In this document: in pieces, positions 1 through 10,278 of the stretch | Position numbering within the stretch: position 1 is the first letter of the stretch | Layout: every line of letters begins with the position of its first letter | NCBI GenBank assembly: GCA_021029095.1 | Contig: JAJOHG010000363.1 | Location: 1 to 26,278 of the forward strand | Length of the DNA: 26,278 nt | Source: Phellopilus nigrolimitatus | Lineage: Eukaryota; Basidiomycota; Agaricomycetes; Hymenochaetales; Hymenochaetaceae | Direction of reading: 5' to 3' | Notes under the pieces: model-generated | Databases searched by the model: none | What the model saw: only the letters and a program-made list of their open reading frames with translations | What the model was told of the DNA's origin: nothing | Program-made: the position numbers and the translations under genes

Positions 1-110
1 TCCTGACGACCGGCGGCATCGTCGGCAAGTGGTGTTCGTGCCACCCACCTGCCTAACGCGGCATTCCGTGGGTCCCGGTGGCGCTGAGCAATCCGGAAAT
101 TTTAATTCGG
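1..110. repeat. dispersed repeat, copy A (partial at window edge)
   Basis: This stretch matches 9138-9290. Both contain GCGGCATCGTCGGCAA, then GGTCCCGGTGGCGCT, then AATCCGGA followed by AATTCGG, in the same order and orientation. Copy B carries about 25 and 17 extra bases between these blocks. No coding frame is shared. It could be a MITE, a solo LTR piece or a duplicated promoter fragment. Copy A may start beyond the window. Confidence 0.6.
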
Positions 111-653
111 ATAATCTGTGAGACAGACCCATGTACAAAGTGCAAAGTACATTGTTAATCAAGCGAATAAACTCGCCAACAATCGCTACCTGCTCGATTT
201 CATGACATACTCTACCACCCGAGGCCACGATGGTTTTTCACACACTGAAATACAAACGCGAGTTATAGTACATGTATTTGCATAAGCCTAATAAGCGTCT
301 GAATCGATATTCTGACAGTGCGCTATAGGTACATTTGAACACTTTTTTCTCGTCAGCAAGCCGAGACTTGAATTCTGGAAGAGGCGACAATCGAGGGCAG
401 ATCACGAGTAGTGGAATGGCGAGATGATGTCGACTTCCGGGAAGAACAAGAAACTGCGCGACATGCTAGCCTAAGCTGCTCTTTTACTTCACGCAGACAG
501 CAAGTTTTGTTTTCAGCACTTGAGGACGCTGTTTCGCGTGTCTGTTATCCATCTGCGAGTGTGACATTACGTCAGCACAGTCTGATATGAAACACGGAGG
601 CGCTACGCACCCTTGAAATTCATCTTGCTCATTTCATCACGCTCAGTCGGAGT
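111..653. other. intergenic, no gene seen
   Basis: AT-richer DNA with stops in all frames. The right end (about 560-653) should hold the 3' UTR of the kinase on the minus strand. I see no RNA gene or further repeat. Confidence 0.5.
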
Positions 654-2250
654 TTATCCGACTAGCGGGACGCCCATCCTGCGTACGGCCCTCCACAGCG
701 TGCTTCTCGACGACACCTGCGGTTTGGCTGCCTGCGTCGGGTCCTCTCCGGCCGTCATAGGCTTGGTCAGCGCTGGCTGCCGCGCGAGAGCGATGGCTTC
801 GAAGGCAGCGTCCAGGTTCATGTCGCTGATATCGAGTTCTTCTATTTCGTCGATGTCATCGAGCGCGGCGGACGCGGGAGTACCGCCGGCATCTGCGGCG
901 TGTGTCTCGGGTGTAATGGGGCCGTCTGAGTCTGTGTCTGACTCTGCATCCGATTCGTTGGAGGCGAACGAGCTCAGGCTTGAGCCGAAGTCCCTGATGA
1001 GCTCCTCGTGCTGGGAAATGGTCATGAGGATTCCGTGTGGGCCGTCGATGCTGCCGAGCAAATCGGTTGTCGCGCTGGGCTCTTGGCTCACTGTCGCAGA
1101 GCCGTACGCGTGGTAAGAAACGCTGATGGACTGTTCGTGCTGGACGACGTCGCCGTCGAGATTAGCGAAGTCGACGGAGGTGGAGGAAGAAAGCGCGACG
1201 GAATCCGCGGCGTTGTCATCATCGACTGTCGGCAACTTGGCGTTGAAGATATTCTCGTAGAGCCTGGGCTCGACCTCGAGCTCTTCGGCAGTCGGCACCC
1301 GCGAAAATGTCTTGACATTAAGGACGCGCTCGCGGAGCTTGGCGAGGGAGATGCGCTTGCGGGGATCGACGAATATGCGCTCGAAGATGTCCTGCGCCTC
1401 CTGCGAAACAAAGTACGCTCTGTAGAAGAAGTCCTTGCGTCTGGAGAGGTACCACTTGAAGCTGAGATTGTCGTTCTGTGCAATTTCCCATGGAGGGTGG
1501 GAGCGGATGAGGCTGAAAAGGATGAGGCCGAGCGCCCAGATGTCCGCGTGGACGGAGGTGTAGCAATAGGCGGAAAAGTCCAGACCTCCGAGAACCTCTG
1601 CGACGTTTTCATGAGAAACGAAATGGTGCAGAGTGATGACAGTAAAGCGTACCTGGGCTCATGAACGGCGTGCTGCCGGTGTTGAACTCGTCCGTGACTG
1701 GGCGAGTCGTCGCGAGCCCGAAGTCACCGAGCACGATGCCGGTCTTCTTGACGAAGATGTTCTCCGGCTTGAGGTCGCGGTGGTAAACACCAGCCTTGTG
1801 GCATGCGTCGACGGCGTCGATGACCTCGAGGAAGACTCGGCGGATGTGCTCATTCTCGCCGATGAAGCGGCCCTGTGAAATGTGATCGAGGAGGTCGCCG
1901 TACTCGCAGAGGTCGGTGATGATGTACATGAGGCCGGCATGCCTGTCTTCGACGACGTCGTGGAGCTTGAGGACGAGCGGGCTCGCGTCCGAGCAGGTCT
2001 GGTGGAGGAAAGCCTCACGGGCGATGGAGCGGCGGCGAGCGCCGCCCTCGTCGGCACCGTTGTCGATGCACTTGACGGCGTACTCCTTGTCGTCGGTGAC
2101 GGACTTGGCGCAGTACACAACGCCCCAGGCGCCCCGTCCGATACGGCGGGTGAGGCGAAGGGCGCCGACGACGGGACTGTCGATGATGAGGCCGTCGAGA
2201 TCGGGAATAGCGGCTGAGCCGCATTCACCAAAGATGCTGCTGCTGCGCAT
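654..2250 (-). CDS. Ser/Thr protein kinase, Ran1/Sks1-like, 2 exons, 513 aa
   Basis: Predicted cytoplasmic or nuclear protein kinase that transfers phosphate from ATP to Ser/Thr. Exons are 1653-2250 and 654-1597, joined across a 55-base intron (1598-1652, GTACGC...CGCAG) that completes the MSPE motif. The domain spans about residues 31-310: glycine loop GRGAWG (38-43), YAVK lysine K60, helix-C E79, HRDLKPEN (D159), DFG (D176), and TPFMSPE in place of the usual APE. After the domain comes an acidic, Ser-rich tail of about 200 residues ending in GVPLVG. Overall order resembles fungal Ran1/Pat1, Ksp1 and Sks1 kinases that link nutrients to growth or meiosis; the exact orthologue is not certain. 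All catalytic residues are present, so the kinase should be active. It is divergent from the F-box gene at 3088. Confidence 0.9.
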
Positions 2251-2354
2251 AATTGCTGGGTGAAGAGATGTTGGAGAAAGAAGCGTTAAGTGAGATGGAG
2301 GTGGTAGTGGTGTGAAGTCAAGTTGCGATAATTGAAAGTCCAGAAGTCATGGCA

Positions 2355-2361
2355 TTATATA
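2355..2361 (-). promoter_or_regulatory. TATA box of the kinase gene
   Basis: TATATAA on the minus strand, about 105 bases upstream of the kinase ATG at 2250. Pyrimidine-rich sequence lies between it and the start. Position fits a core promoter with a leader of about 70 bases. Confidence 0.5.
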
Positions 2362-3087
2362 GGCAGAAAATGGGAGCACGGCCGAAAAAGGACTGCCTGC
2401 CAGGCCTGGATGGTTTCAGTTCTTGGGCAGCTTCGAAGTCCGTTCGGATGAGCTTGGGCGGAAGACGAGCCAATTAGCGAGCCGAGCTTTGGACGCGAAC
2501 GATGAGATATCGCTTTGCGTCACAGCACAAAACAATAAGAATTATTGTTATCCCTATTGTCTTTAGTGTCCCGGCGATCAGTCTGTGATCGACAGTGTGT
2601 CCGCTGATCCACAGCGCCGATCTGAGACACAAATGCGGAAGCAGTTTTATTGTTTTTAATTTTATTTCTGGTAGGAATTCGACAGCATAACTGTTTCGGA
2701 ACGTCATTGTTGAGATTCGATACGACATTTACGATATTTCCGGTACTGCCTGCCGTCGAACTTGCCACCAAATAATTGCGCGCCCAGTATGTTACTGTCA
2801 GTATCATGGCGTCGAACACCATCTGACGTTACCTGAATCTGAGAAGCTCGGTGTTCTCTATTTCGGCTGATGTTGCGCAAAAGAAGATATTAAGAGACAT
2901 GGCTTTGAAGCAAGTGGGACGGGTGCAGGATGAAGCGGAGCATGAGCGGAATCACGGCGTTTCCGGCTTTGAAGTCAAGTGCACGTGAGTCAATCGACTA
3001 TCGTGTGAATCACACTGCAGGGTTGACGACGCATCGAGTTTCGACGACAAACTTGAAGTTGGATAGGACCACAACCTCGATTCCGTC
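2362..3087. other. divergent promoter region between kinase and F-box genes
   Basis: No frame here looks coding. It must contain the upstream control region of the kinase (minus) and of the F-box gene (plus). A 16-base stretch at 2716-2731 recurs in intron 2 of the F-box gene (4263-4278). Otherwise I see AT-rich patches near 2500-2660 and nothing recognisable. Confidence 0.45.
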
Positions 3088-4824
3088 ATGGCCGACCTCT
3101 CACGATTCACTAAAGATTGCCTGAAATCTCCCTTCGCCGCTCGCGTACTATGCGACGAAGCGTCCAGTCTAGTCTCCGCATACTTGTCTTTACTCCTAGA
3201 ACATCTCCGCGAAGAACGCACCAAGTACGTTGTTTCCTCAATTCTGAGTGCATTTCTAGGTATAATAGCGTCTCTAGATGCAGTAGTTCAACTTTGACAA
3301 CTCTGGACGATCTACGGACCGTGATAAAGAACACCGAATCGGAGATGGCTTTCGAGACCGTCCAGGTTGTAATCTATCACCAGCGTCTCCGTCATGCACA
3401 GCGAGCCATCAAGCGATTGGAGTCCAAGAAGAAACAGCTTCTGGTCAAAGCAGACGAAATCGTTCTCAAGGAATCGCGCCGACCATCGCTCCCTATAGAA
3501 ATTGTTGCCAACATCCTTTCGCTCGCCCACGACGCTCACGCAGAGGAGAACAAGCGTATTGGGAGCCATAAAGCTGATAAAAAATCAAACGTGCTGGAGA
3601 TGGCACTTTCTCTTGATCTGGCCGACCCTTGGAGGCGGGCCATCCTATCATCCTTGACTATCACTGTCGACTTGGGTGAAGAGACAGACAATTACAGAGA
3701 TTTCGAAAACAACGGACTATCGAAGCTTTCGTTAAGCTATGGTATGAAGGGCTCCATCGGTACTCCTACTCTCGATCCGCTCAAGCTCCAGTCCCATCAA
3801 TGCTCCGAGTTCAAAGTTTCACTGGACTCTCGAATTGGATCACTACAGCCTTTCATGGGCCTTCTCCCTTCATTCCGCTCGTTAGAGGTCATATGCGATT
3901 CCCACGGCAATTCCCGCGACTTTTTTGACATGATCGATAAGTTGAAAGATATTTCTGCGACAAATATTCGTCACGCTGCCTTTTCTTTGCCCATGCTTCC
4001 CAACATGCTCGGCAGAAGTCTTTGCGCAGGCGTTGTATCCTTGCTTATCCACATTCCATCCCAACCATGTCATGTAAATCTCGTTGAACATCTGCATCAC
4101 ATTTCGCAATTGCATGCGCTTACACAGCTCACTATAGCTTCATTCTGGGTTGGGAACGTGCTTCTGTGTCGTGATTATCATAGTCTCATCGCCGACGGCG
4201 ACACAATCGACGAAGCCTCTCAGCTTGTGCCGTACTCGTAACGACACCTGAATTTTATAAGGTTCGATACGACATTTATTTCATCCGCACTGCGCTATTT
4301 CGGTAGCAGGAAGATACAAACAGTTTCGATCAATCGCGTACTCGACTACAAGGAAATCATGTATGCAGTCAAGGCTATCAACAAGCGGTGTCCATCTTTG
4401 GAGCGCTTAGAGTGTGATCTGGTGAGTTGTGCTAATAGTTCGAACAAATTGATTGTGTGCTTATGTTCTTCATCCGATAAAGATGTCTGCTTGGATTGAC
4501 CCTCGCTCTTTTGGTACTACCAACTCTCCTGCCATACGTCCTCTATCGAGACCGATGTCGGATGGAAGCTGGCTTTTGCCAGTTCTTTCGGTCCTGACGG
4601 TGAATGTATATCCCGGAGAGCATATTTTTTCTCAGCTCTCTATCGTTGCCCAAGCACGGCTGGACTCTGGAAACGTCAAGCCGTTGAAGAGGGTAGAGAT
4701 CATAAATAGGAAGTGTGGATACGAGAAAGAAGAGATGAGAGATGTGGACCTTCCTTATCTCTGGGAGCTGGAATGTCGCGTCCCAGACGTAGTAATCGGA
4801 CGTCGCGGCTATGAGTACTATTGA
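3088..4824 (+). CDS. F-box-like protein, 4 exons, about 517 aa
   Basis: Probable substrate receptor of an SCF ubiquitin ligase, of the large F-box/leucine-rich type expanded in mushrooms. Exons: 3088-3224, 3278-4237, 4307-4421, 4483-4824, which join in one frame. The start MADLSRFT opens an alpha-helical N-terminus. Residues about 75-105 form a lysine/arginine-rich coiled coil (QRAIKRLESKKKQLL), then the F-box core RRPSLPIEIVANILSLAHD at about 112-131, which would bind Skp1. The rest is weakly repetitive leucine-rich sequence; exon 3 ends in INKRCPSLERLECDL, a motif common in this class. Introns 2 (69 bp) and 3 (61 bp) have clean GT-AG ends. The acceptor of intron 1 is ambiguous, since AG at 3259, 3277 and 3283 all keep frame; 3277 gives an ordinary 53-base intron. 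No defect seen. Substrate unknown. Confidence 0.8.
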
Positions 4825-4910
4825 ATATATGTGTACAGGACGGTGTTTTCTCCTCTGAATCCTTGAACGTTGAACGTAAAGCTCAATGATTTTGTCGATT
4901 TGACATTTTG

Positions 4911-5010
4911 GATTGCTTCAGCTTCATCAGACTACTGCAATTACATTCCTGCTATCATCCGCCCCAAACGCAGAATGCTGTCTTGAGCTCCTTTTCACCG
5001 ACCTTTACGT
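4911..5010 (-). pseudogene. relic of the 3' end of a cupin gene
   Basis: About 95 bases align with the last exon and 3' flank of both cupin genes further right (17411-17466 and 18352-18407 plus flanks), at roughly 70% identity by eye. On the minus strand the frame reads HVKVGEKELKTAF, matching KVKVGEKELDTEF of the intact genes, and then runs a few codons past the usual stop. The cupin barrel exons are absent upstream (5011-5206), so this is a fragment left by loss or by a partial duplication. Confidence 0.6.
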
Positions 5011-5206
5011 GCTATGTGAGCGACTGGACGAAGTAAATATCGAGTGAGGCTTGCTCAACATGTGATCAATTGGGTTCGACCACAGCACGGCTCGTTATTG
5101 GATGCTCGGGAAAGCATTCACTAGCTATTGCGGCTTCAGCATGGTCTTTCCTACATACAGCTTTCATAACAGTATAGTATCTAAGCACAGACTGAAGGCG
5201 AGGGTC

Positions 5207-6746
5207 CTATTCGTCTAAGGATGATAGAAAGTCGGATGACGATGGCAAAGACGTGTCCATCGCTTGCATTCGCTCGCTCAAGACGGCGTTGACATGTTCC
5301 TGTAAGAAACAAATCGCCATACCTGTCCTTAGCAAGTGCATGATAACGCATTAGTACATGGATACTCGGTGCTCACAATTCTTTCTTTCCCAATTAGATC
5401 TGCAAAACCCTCCGTACGTTGTCCGGGTGTCTTCTCGAGGAATTCTCCGACGGTGCAGCACCGGAGGATGATGGCGGCACAAAACGCATTCATACCTCGA
5501 CGTCCGTGAGGTCACGCTCACCCTGTATCAGCGTGCATTAACATGACTATATAGATTGAAGGAAAAGAGAAGATAGAGGTCAACGCACCTCCTGTTCATC
5601 TTCTCCAATATAAGGCGCGTAGTCCACCACGCTTTCTTTCAGTGCTAGCTCACTGAATGCACGCATGAACATCGCTGCTTCTCCGATCCCATCCGCGAAT
5701 GCGAGCTCGACAGCGCACTCCGCGCGCTTTTCGTTGGTTCCATCCCGCAGAGCGAGGTCCCGTCGAATACGCCTCACCGCCTTGAGCACCGGCGGACCGT
5801 ACGCGCAAGGACCTTCGAGCTCCTGGTTCTGCGTATCATTGTCAGGATTAGGCGCGCGTAACAGTTGCTTGCGCGGGAAAGCCAGGAGCACGAGCAGAAT
5901 GCTTGAGAAGCGCCATGAGTATGCAGAAAGAGCCGTGAAAAGCGTAGTGTAAGCTGTATGGATAGGGAGGGCGGCAAGCGGGAAGAAGACGACTGCGGAG
6001 TGTAGACCCACAATGAGTGAAATGTCCACGGAATACTGTTTACTGGGATCAGACGAAAGAGCGGGATTAGACGGCGTCACGCTGTCGCGCTCAACGAGAC
6101 GAACAGCGCTGCAAGACTCAAGCGCACGCACGAGTCCACGTTGCTGAATGAAATCCAGGGAGACGAGGTGTGTATGTTCAGCTGACGATGGCTTCCAGTT
6201 GTTCAGAGTAGTGAAGGCACGCATCTCCGCGAGTAAGTCTAGAGGAGCTGATCGGTCAGCTTGAGATAAAAGATCTTGGTTTTGGGCTTGCGCCGACAAA
6301 TCAGTTTGCGCGATAGTATTATGAGCAATTTTTTCTGAGAATGAATTAGGTTGCGAAGAAAGAGGTTCTGCGACGGAAACTTTCTTTCCGCGAAGTTGTA
6401 TGAACGACGAAAGAGATTGGCGATCACAGAGCAAAGCTAAAGTAGACGGCAAATATGTCTTGGGAGGGTTGGTGTTTGACGGACGTTCAGCGGCATGGTC
6501 AGTTTGTTCTAATAAATGATGGTCGAGGTCAGTAATCTGATGAACAGGTTCAATTTTCGGATGCGCGAGAGGCGCCTCAGGATAATAAATATCATCAGCT
6601 ACGTCGCATTCACGGTCATCACGGGGAGAGAGGCAGCCCGTCGAATTGATCAGTTGCACGGAACGAAGTGGGTAAGGCCAATGACACAAGAATGTAGTTA
6701 TAAGGACGAAGTCATGTAACGAGATGAAACAAGTCCATTTTGTCAC
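5207..6746 (-). pseudogene. X1: putative two-helix membrane protein, one-base frameshift
   Basis: Family not recognised. Exons: 5589-6746 (386 codons), 5377-5522, 5207-5299, with introns 5523-5588 and 5300-5376 (GT...AG; TACTAATG branch site in the second). Residues 1-165 are low-complexity, rich in Q, S and D. Two hydrophobic stretches at about 240-262 and 266-290 should cross a membrane. The C-terminal part is conserved with X2: FSELALKESVVDYAPYI, then GERDLTDVEGMNAF, CCTVGEFLE and, in X1 alone, a last exon ending SSLDE. Exon 2 lacks one G at about 5495: X1 reads GAG GTA TGA where X2 reads GAG GGT ATG, so X1 stops at 5490-5492 and loses its last 80 or so residues. The rest of the frame is intact, so the lesion is recent or an assembly error. 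The first exon may be joined to an upstream one not identified. It lies just 3' of Y1 on the same strand. Confidence 0.55.
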
Positions 6747-6940
6747 GAACGGCCAGATACGTCAAAAGGGTCAAGTACACGTGGCGAGAGGGAAGGAAAA
6801 GGGGGAAAGAAGAAGAAAAAATAGTCGTACAGGGAGAGGAAAAAGATACGAAACGGCAATCGCCTCGCTTGCGTCCCGTGAATAAATTACTGAATAACTT
6901 AATTTCGCTGGGAGATCAAACTGGTATGAATGTGTCGCGT

Positions 6941-8972
6941 CTAGGCGACGAGGACCGGGTTGATGTGGGGGTTGTGGAGTCCGTGTTCTTGCAAGCGCTT
7001 GAGGATGAAGCCGACGGGCGTGGCGTAGGTGATGTCGAGCTCTGACTCAGAGAAAGACGTGGCACCGCCAGCGCCGCCAGTGAGGAGCCCACCGATCCGT
7101 CCGCAGCCGTCGACGATGACGGAACCCGAATCGCCGTTTTCCGAGAAGGGGCCACAATTGGATTTGCGCGGGAGGATGGCCCATTCTTTGGAGGTCAAGA
7201 TCTCGGAGTTATCGTTGTCGTTGTCGTTGTCGTTGTAGTAGTTGCGGGCGTAGGATAGGATGTTATTGGCACGGCCGATGGTCACGTCGCTGGTGTTACC
7301 GCGCTTGATTACCATAGGGCACGGCTGGCCGTTCTGGTCGAGTGCAGTCGTCGGGTGGCGCATCTCATCGTCCGGGATGGTACCCGAGAGCCGTAGAAGA
7401 CGGTCGAACGGATACGTGAAGGAAAGGGCGCCCCAGGGATCGTTCGGGCACATCATAAACGTGAACTTGTCGAGTGGGATGCGGGTGCCTAGGTCGATGA
7501 CATTGCCGCTGAAGTTGCTCGCGTCGACCTTGGAGGTGTCGATCTCGATGACGGCCCAGTCCTCGGTATATATAGCCCTCGCCCGTGCTGCTGCTGCCGA
7601 TGCTGATGGGAGGCGAGAGGACGACATGCCCCAGAACACGGCTCTCCGGGGCAGCCCAGTGCGTCGACATGTACTGGTGAAAGGTTTTGACCTTTTCCAT
7701 CATATTCTGTGCCTTGTCCAACTCGGCCTCGTACTTCTGGCGCTTCTCGCTCGCTGACCGGTTGTCCTTCCCCTCAGCCTCCCTAATATATCTTTTATGC
7801 TCCTGGATGAGCCATTTCCATTTTCCGATTTCAGTCTCGATAGATTCAAGGTGTTTGTTGAGTGCCGCATCGCCGAAGAGCCTGACGTTGTAACGGGGTT
7901 GACTGTCGCTCTTACGCTCGAAGTGGTTGTTCTCGTTCTTGTCCGGCGGGAAGAGGACATGGCGAGCGGTGACGAGGAGGAGCCGCTCGGCATTCCCACC
8001 CTCGCCCTCGCCTTCGCCAATAAAGAAGCCGCCCGTACCCTCAACGCAAGGCGTGGATTGAGCACAGATGGGGAGACCGAGCGTAGTGGTAAGAGGTTCG
8101 CGGGCACGTTCGGTAAAGTCGGAGGAGCGGGTGGGCTTGAGCAGCTTGGGACCGGGACAGGCCGAGCGGGTAACGACCGACTCGCGGATTTCGACGTCGA
8201 CATCGGCGATGTCAAATTCTACAAGAAGCTCGCGGCACTTGTAGACCACAGCGACGCCGTCATCTCCAGAGAGCGATTCGGGGAACACGCCGATCCAAAG
8301 TATGACGGGTGCGGGTGCGGAAGGCTCTTTGGCTAACCCGATGCGAACGACGTCGGTGCTAGTCCATTCTACATCCATCGAGTCCAGAAGGGCGTGGAGC
8401 TTGAGAGCCAGGTTGTCTTCCCAGACGTCTGCGAGCGGGTGGTTGCCGACAGGGCGGAGCTCCTTGAGAACCCGGTACGCCTCCGGGCCTCTAGGTGCCT
8501 CCCAGGGAGTGGTGCAAGTGCGAGCGACTAAGAGCGGGCTAGAGGGCAGGCCGGCGTAGTAGAACTTAACCTCCAATGGTGACGGAGGGGACGGGTGCGT
8601 AGGGGTAGAGTGACCCTGGCCCATATCTACGGTCGAGCGGGCATCGACGACCGACTCATGAATGTCGACGTTGACGTCTGCGAGGTTGAATTGTGCAAGA
8701 AGCTCACGGCACTTGGAGACGACGGCGAGGCGGTCATCGTCAGAGAGAGATGGGGGCATGACACCGATACAGATAGTGACGGGGGCGGGGGCGGAAGGCT
8801 CTTTGACTAAGCCGATGCGGACGACATCGGTGCTCGTCCACTTCACCTCCATCTCGTCGAGAAAAGCGTGGAGCTTGAAAGCCAAATTATCTTCCCAGAC
8901 TTCCGCGAGCGGGTGGTTTCCGACAGGGCGGAGCTCCTTGAGCGTAAGAGGGGAAGAGCGACTTCGGGGCAT
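6941..8972 (-). pseudogene. Y1: tandem-module trypsin-like protease, frameshifted
   Basis: Paralogue of Y2 (12543-14549). It begins at MPRSRSSPLTL like Y2; TATATAA at 9106-9112 lies 134 bases upstream, which excludes the in-frame ATG further out. Order: module 1 (about 10-110), module 2 (about 170-270), then a trypsin-like domain with LLVTARHVLF (catalytic His), a long Lys/Glu helical insert, DWAVIEI (Asp) and ENGDSGSVI (Ser). Near 7567-7576 Y1 has GGCTATATATACCGAG where Y2 has GGCTACACCGAG, a 4-base gain in a TA run. Frame is lost between His and Asp, so a plain translation would make an inactive protein. Both halves are otherwise open, with conserved codons, so the lesion is recent, a sequencing error, or bypassed. 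A hexanucleotide expansion adds an Asn-Asp run absent from Y2. Confidence 0.75.
7209..7235. repeat. (GTTGTC)n microsatellite inside Y1
   Basis: About four and a half hexanucleotide units. On the minus strand they encode alternating Asn-Asp (NDNDNDND) next to YY. Y2 has only NDDDD at this site, so the tract differs between the copies. Confidence 0.8.
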
Positions 8973-9105
8973 ATTTCCCGAGAAAATGTTCGTAGGAGGG
9001 AGCAGATCTCGGTAGAAGCGAAAACAGTGGTGATCACTGAAGGAAGAGAGAACAACTGAGTACGAAATGGTAGCAATAGAGAAACGGGTCGCACTTGTGG
9101 TTTTT

Positions 9106-9112
9106 TTATATA
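9106..9112 (-). promoter_or_regulatory. TATA box of Y1
   Basis: TATATAA on the minus strand, 134 bases upstream of the Y1 start at 8972. It sits between Y1 and the dispersed repeat copy B. Y2 has no equally good TATA box at the matching place. Confidence 0.45.
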
Positions 9113-9137
9113 CCCATGTTTGCGCTCCATCGCTTAC

Positions 9138-9290
9138 CACAGCGGCATCGTCGGCAAATGGCGTTCGCGCCACTCACGTGGCATCACGCGTGTCCGTCAC
9201 GGGATCCCGCGCGGAGCGATCCGGGTCCCGGTGGCGCTAAAGCATTCTATGTACGTAATCCGGACATTTCAATTCGGCACTCGCTTTCGG
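9138..9290. repeat. dispersed repeat, copy B
   Basis: Second copy of the repeat seen at 1-110 (shared blocks listed there). It lies between the Y1 promoter and the point, about 9312, where similarity of X2 to X1 stops. It contains GC-rich partly self-complementary sequence (CACGGGATCCCG). It may mark the rearrangement that removed the last X2 exon. Confidence 0.65.
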
Positions 9291-9311
9291 CATTTTCGGA
9301 CTGGCAAAAAA

Positions 9312-10240
9312 AAGAAACAAATCACCATACCTTAGCCAGTGCAAGGTAATGCATTAGTACATAGATACTCGGTGCTCACAATTCCTTTTTTCCCAATCAT
9401 ATCTGCAAAACCCTCCGTACGTTGTTCAGGCATCATCTCGAGGAATTCTCCAACGGTGCAGCACCGTAGGATGATGGCGGCACAAAACGCATTCATACCC
9501 TCGACGTCCGTGAGGTCACGCTCGCCCTGTATCCGGTGCATTAACATAATTATATTGATAGAAAGGGAGGAGGAAATAGAGGTCAACGCACCTCCTGTTC
9601 ATCTTCAATATAAGGCGCGTAGTCCACCACGCTTTCTTTCAGTGCTAGCTCACTGACCTCACGCACAAACATCGCTGCTTCTCCGACCCCGTCCGCACGA
9701 CAGCGCACTCCGTACGCTTTTCTTTGGTCTCATATCGAAGAGCAAGGTCCCGTCAGATACGCCTTGCCTCCTTGAGCACAGGCGGACCGCACCCGTAAGG
9801 ACCCTCGAGCTCCTGGTTCTGCGTATCATCGTCAAGATTAGGCGCACGGAACAGTTGCGTACGCGGGAAAGCCAGAAGCACGAACAAGGTGCGTGAGAAG
9901 CACCAAGAGCGTGCAAAGACAGTAATGAAAGGCTCAGTGTAGGCTGTCTGCGTAGCGAGGGCGTCAAGCGGGAAAAAAAATGACCGCGGAGTGCGGACCC
10001 ACGATGTGAGGGATGTCCACAGAATGCTGTTTATTGGTTTCAGACGAAAGAGGGATTGGACGGCGTCACACTGTCGCGCGAATGGCACTGCAAGACTCAA
10101 GCGCACGCACGAGTCCGTGCTGCTAGATGAAATTTGGGGAGACGATTGGGGTATGATATTCAGCTGACGACGGCTTCCAATTGTTCGGAATAGCGAAGGC
10201 ATGCGTCTCCCCGAGCAAGTCTGGAGGAGCTGATCGGTAC
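9312..10240 (-). pseudogene. X2: decayed copy of X
   Basis: Aligned with X1 from the penultimate exon back into the membrane part. Conserved pieces: GERDLTDVEGMNAF, ILRCCTVGEFLE, the intron between them, LVLLAFPR.QL.RAPN, and ALESCSA.R. Damage: CAG to TAG nonsense codon (FI*QHGL where X1 has FIQQRGL), a net 10-base deletion before the TVTPSNP-like region, a 2-base deletion soon after, and loss of the last exon and its acceptor where a T-run and repeat B now lie. Where X1 has lost one G in the DVEGMNAF region X2 keeps it, so X2 shows the ancestral frame at that point. Similarity to X1 ends near 10240. Confidence 0.75.
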
Positions 10241-10278
10241 GGTTAAAGTAAGTGAAAACAAGCGGGTGTTTACCTCTG

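Larger units (their letters stand above)
6732..9092 (-). repeat. segmental duplication, unit 1 (contains Y1)
   Basis: About 2.36 kb aligned along its length with 12312-14695, from the 3' UTR (GGGTCAAGTACA, GGGGGAAAGAAGAAGAAAAA) through the whole Y coding region to the 5' UTR (GTGATCACTG.AGGAAGAGAG). The copies are direct repeats 5.6 kb apart. Confidence 0.85.

Noticed and set aside
613..1664. Long plus-strand frames over the kinase exons
   Set aside because: Mirror frames of the GC-rich kinase coding strand. The minus strand has kinase motifs and a clean intron.
5060..5085. GGTTCGA-type word, as in a tRNA T-loop
   Set aside because: No matching acceptor, D or anticodon arms around it. No tRNA found anywhere in the window.
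7365..9173. Longer Y1 start (201 bases upstream of 8972) beginning MARTPF
   Set aside because: It lies upstream of the TATA box at 9106-9112 and is not conserved in Y2. The shared MPRSRSS start is better.
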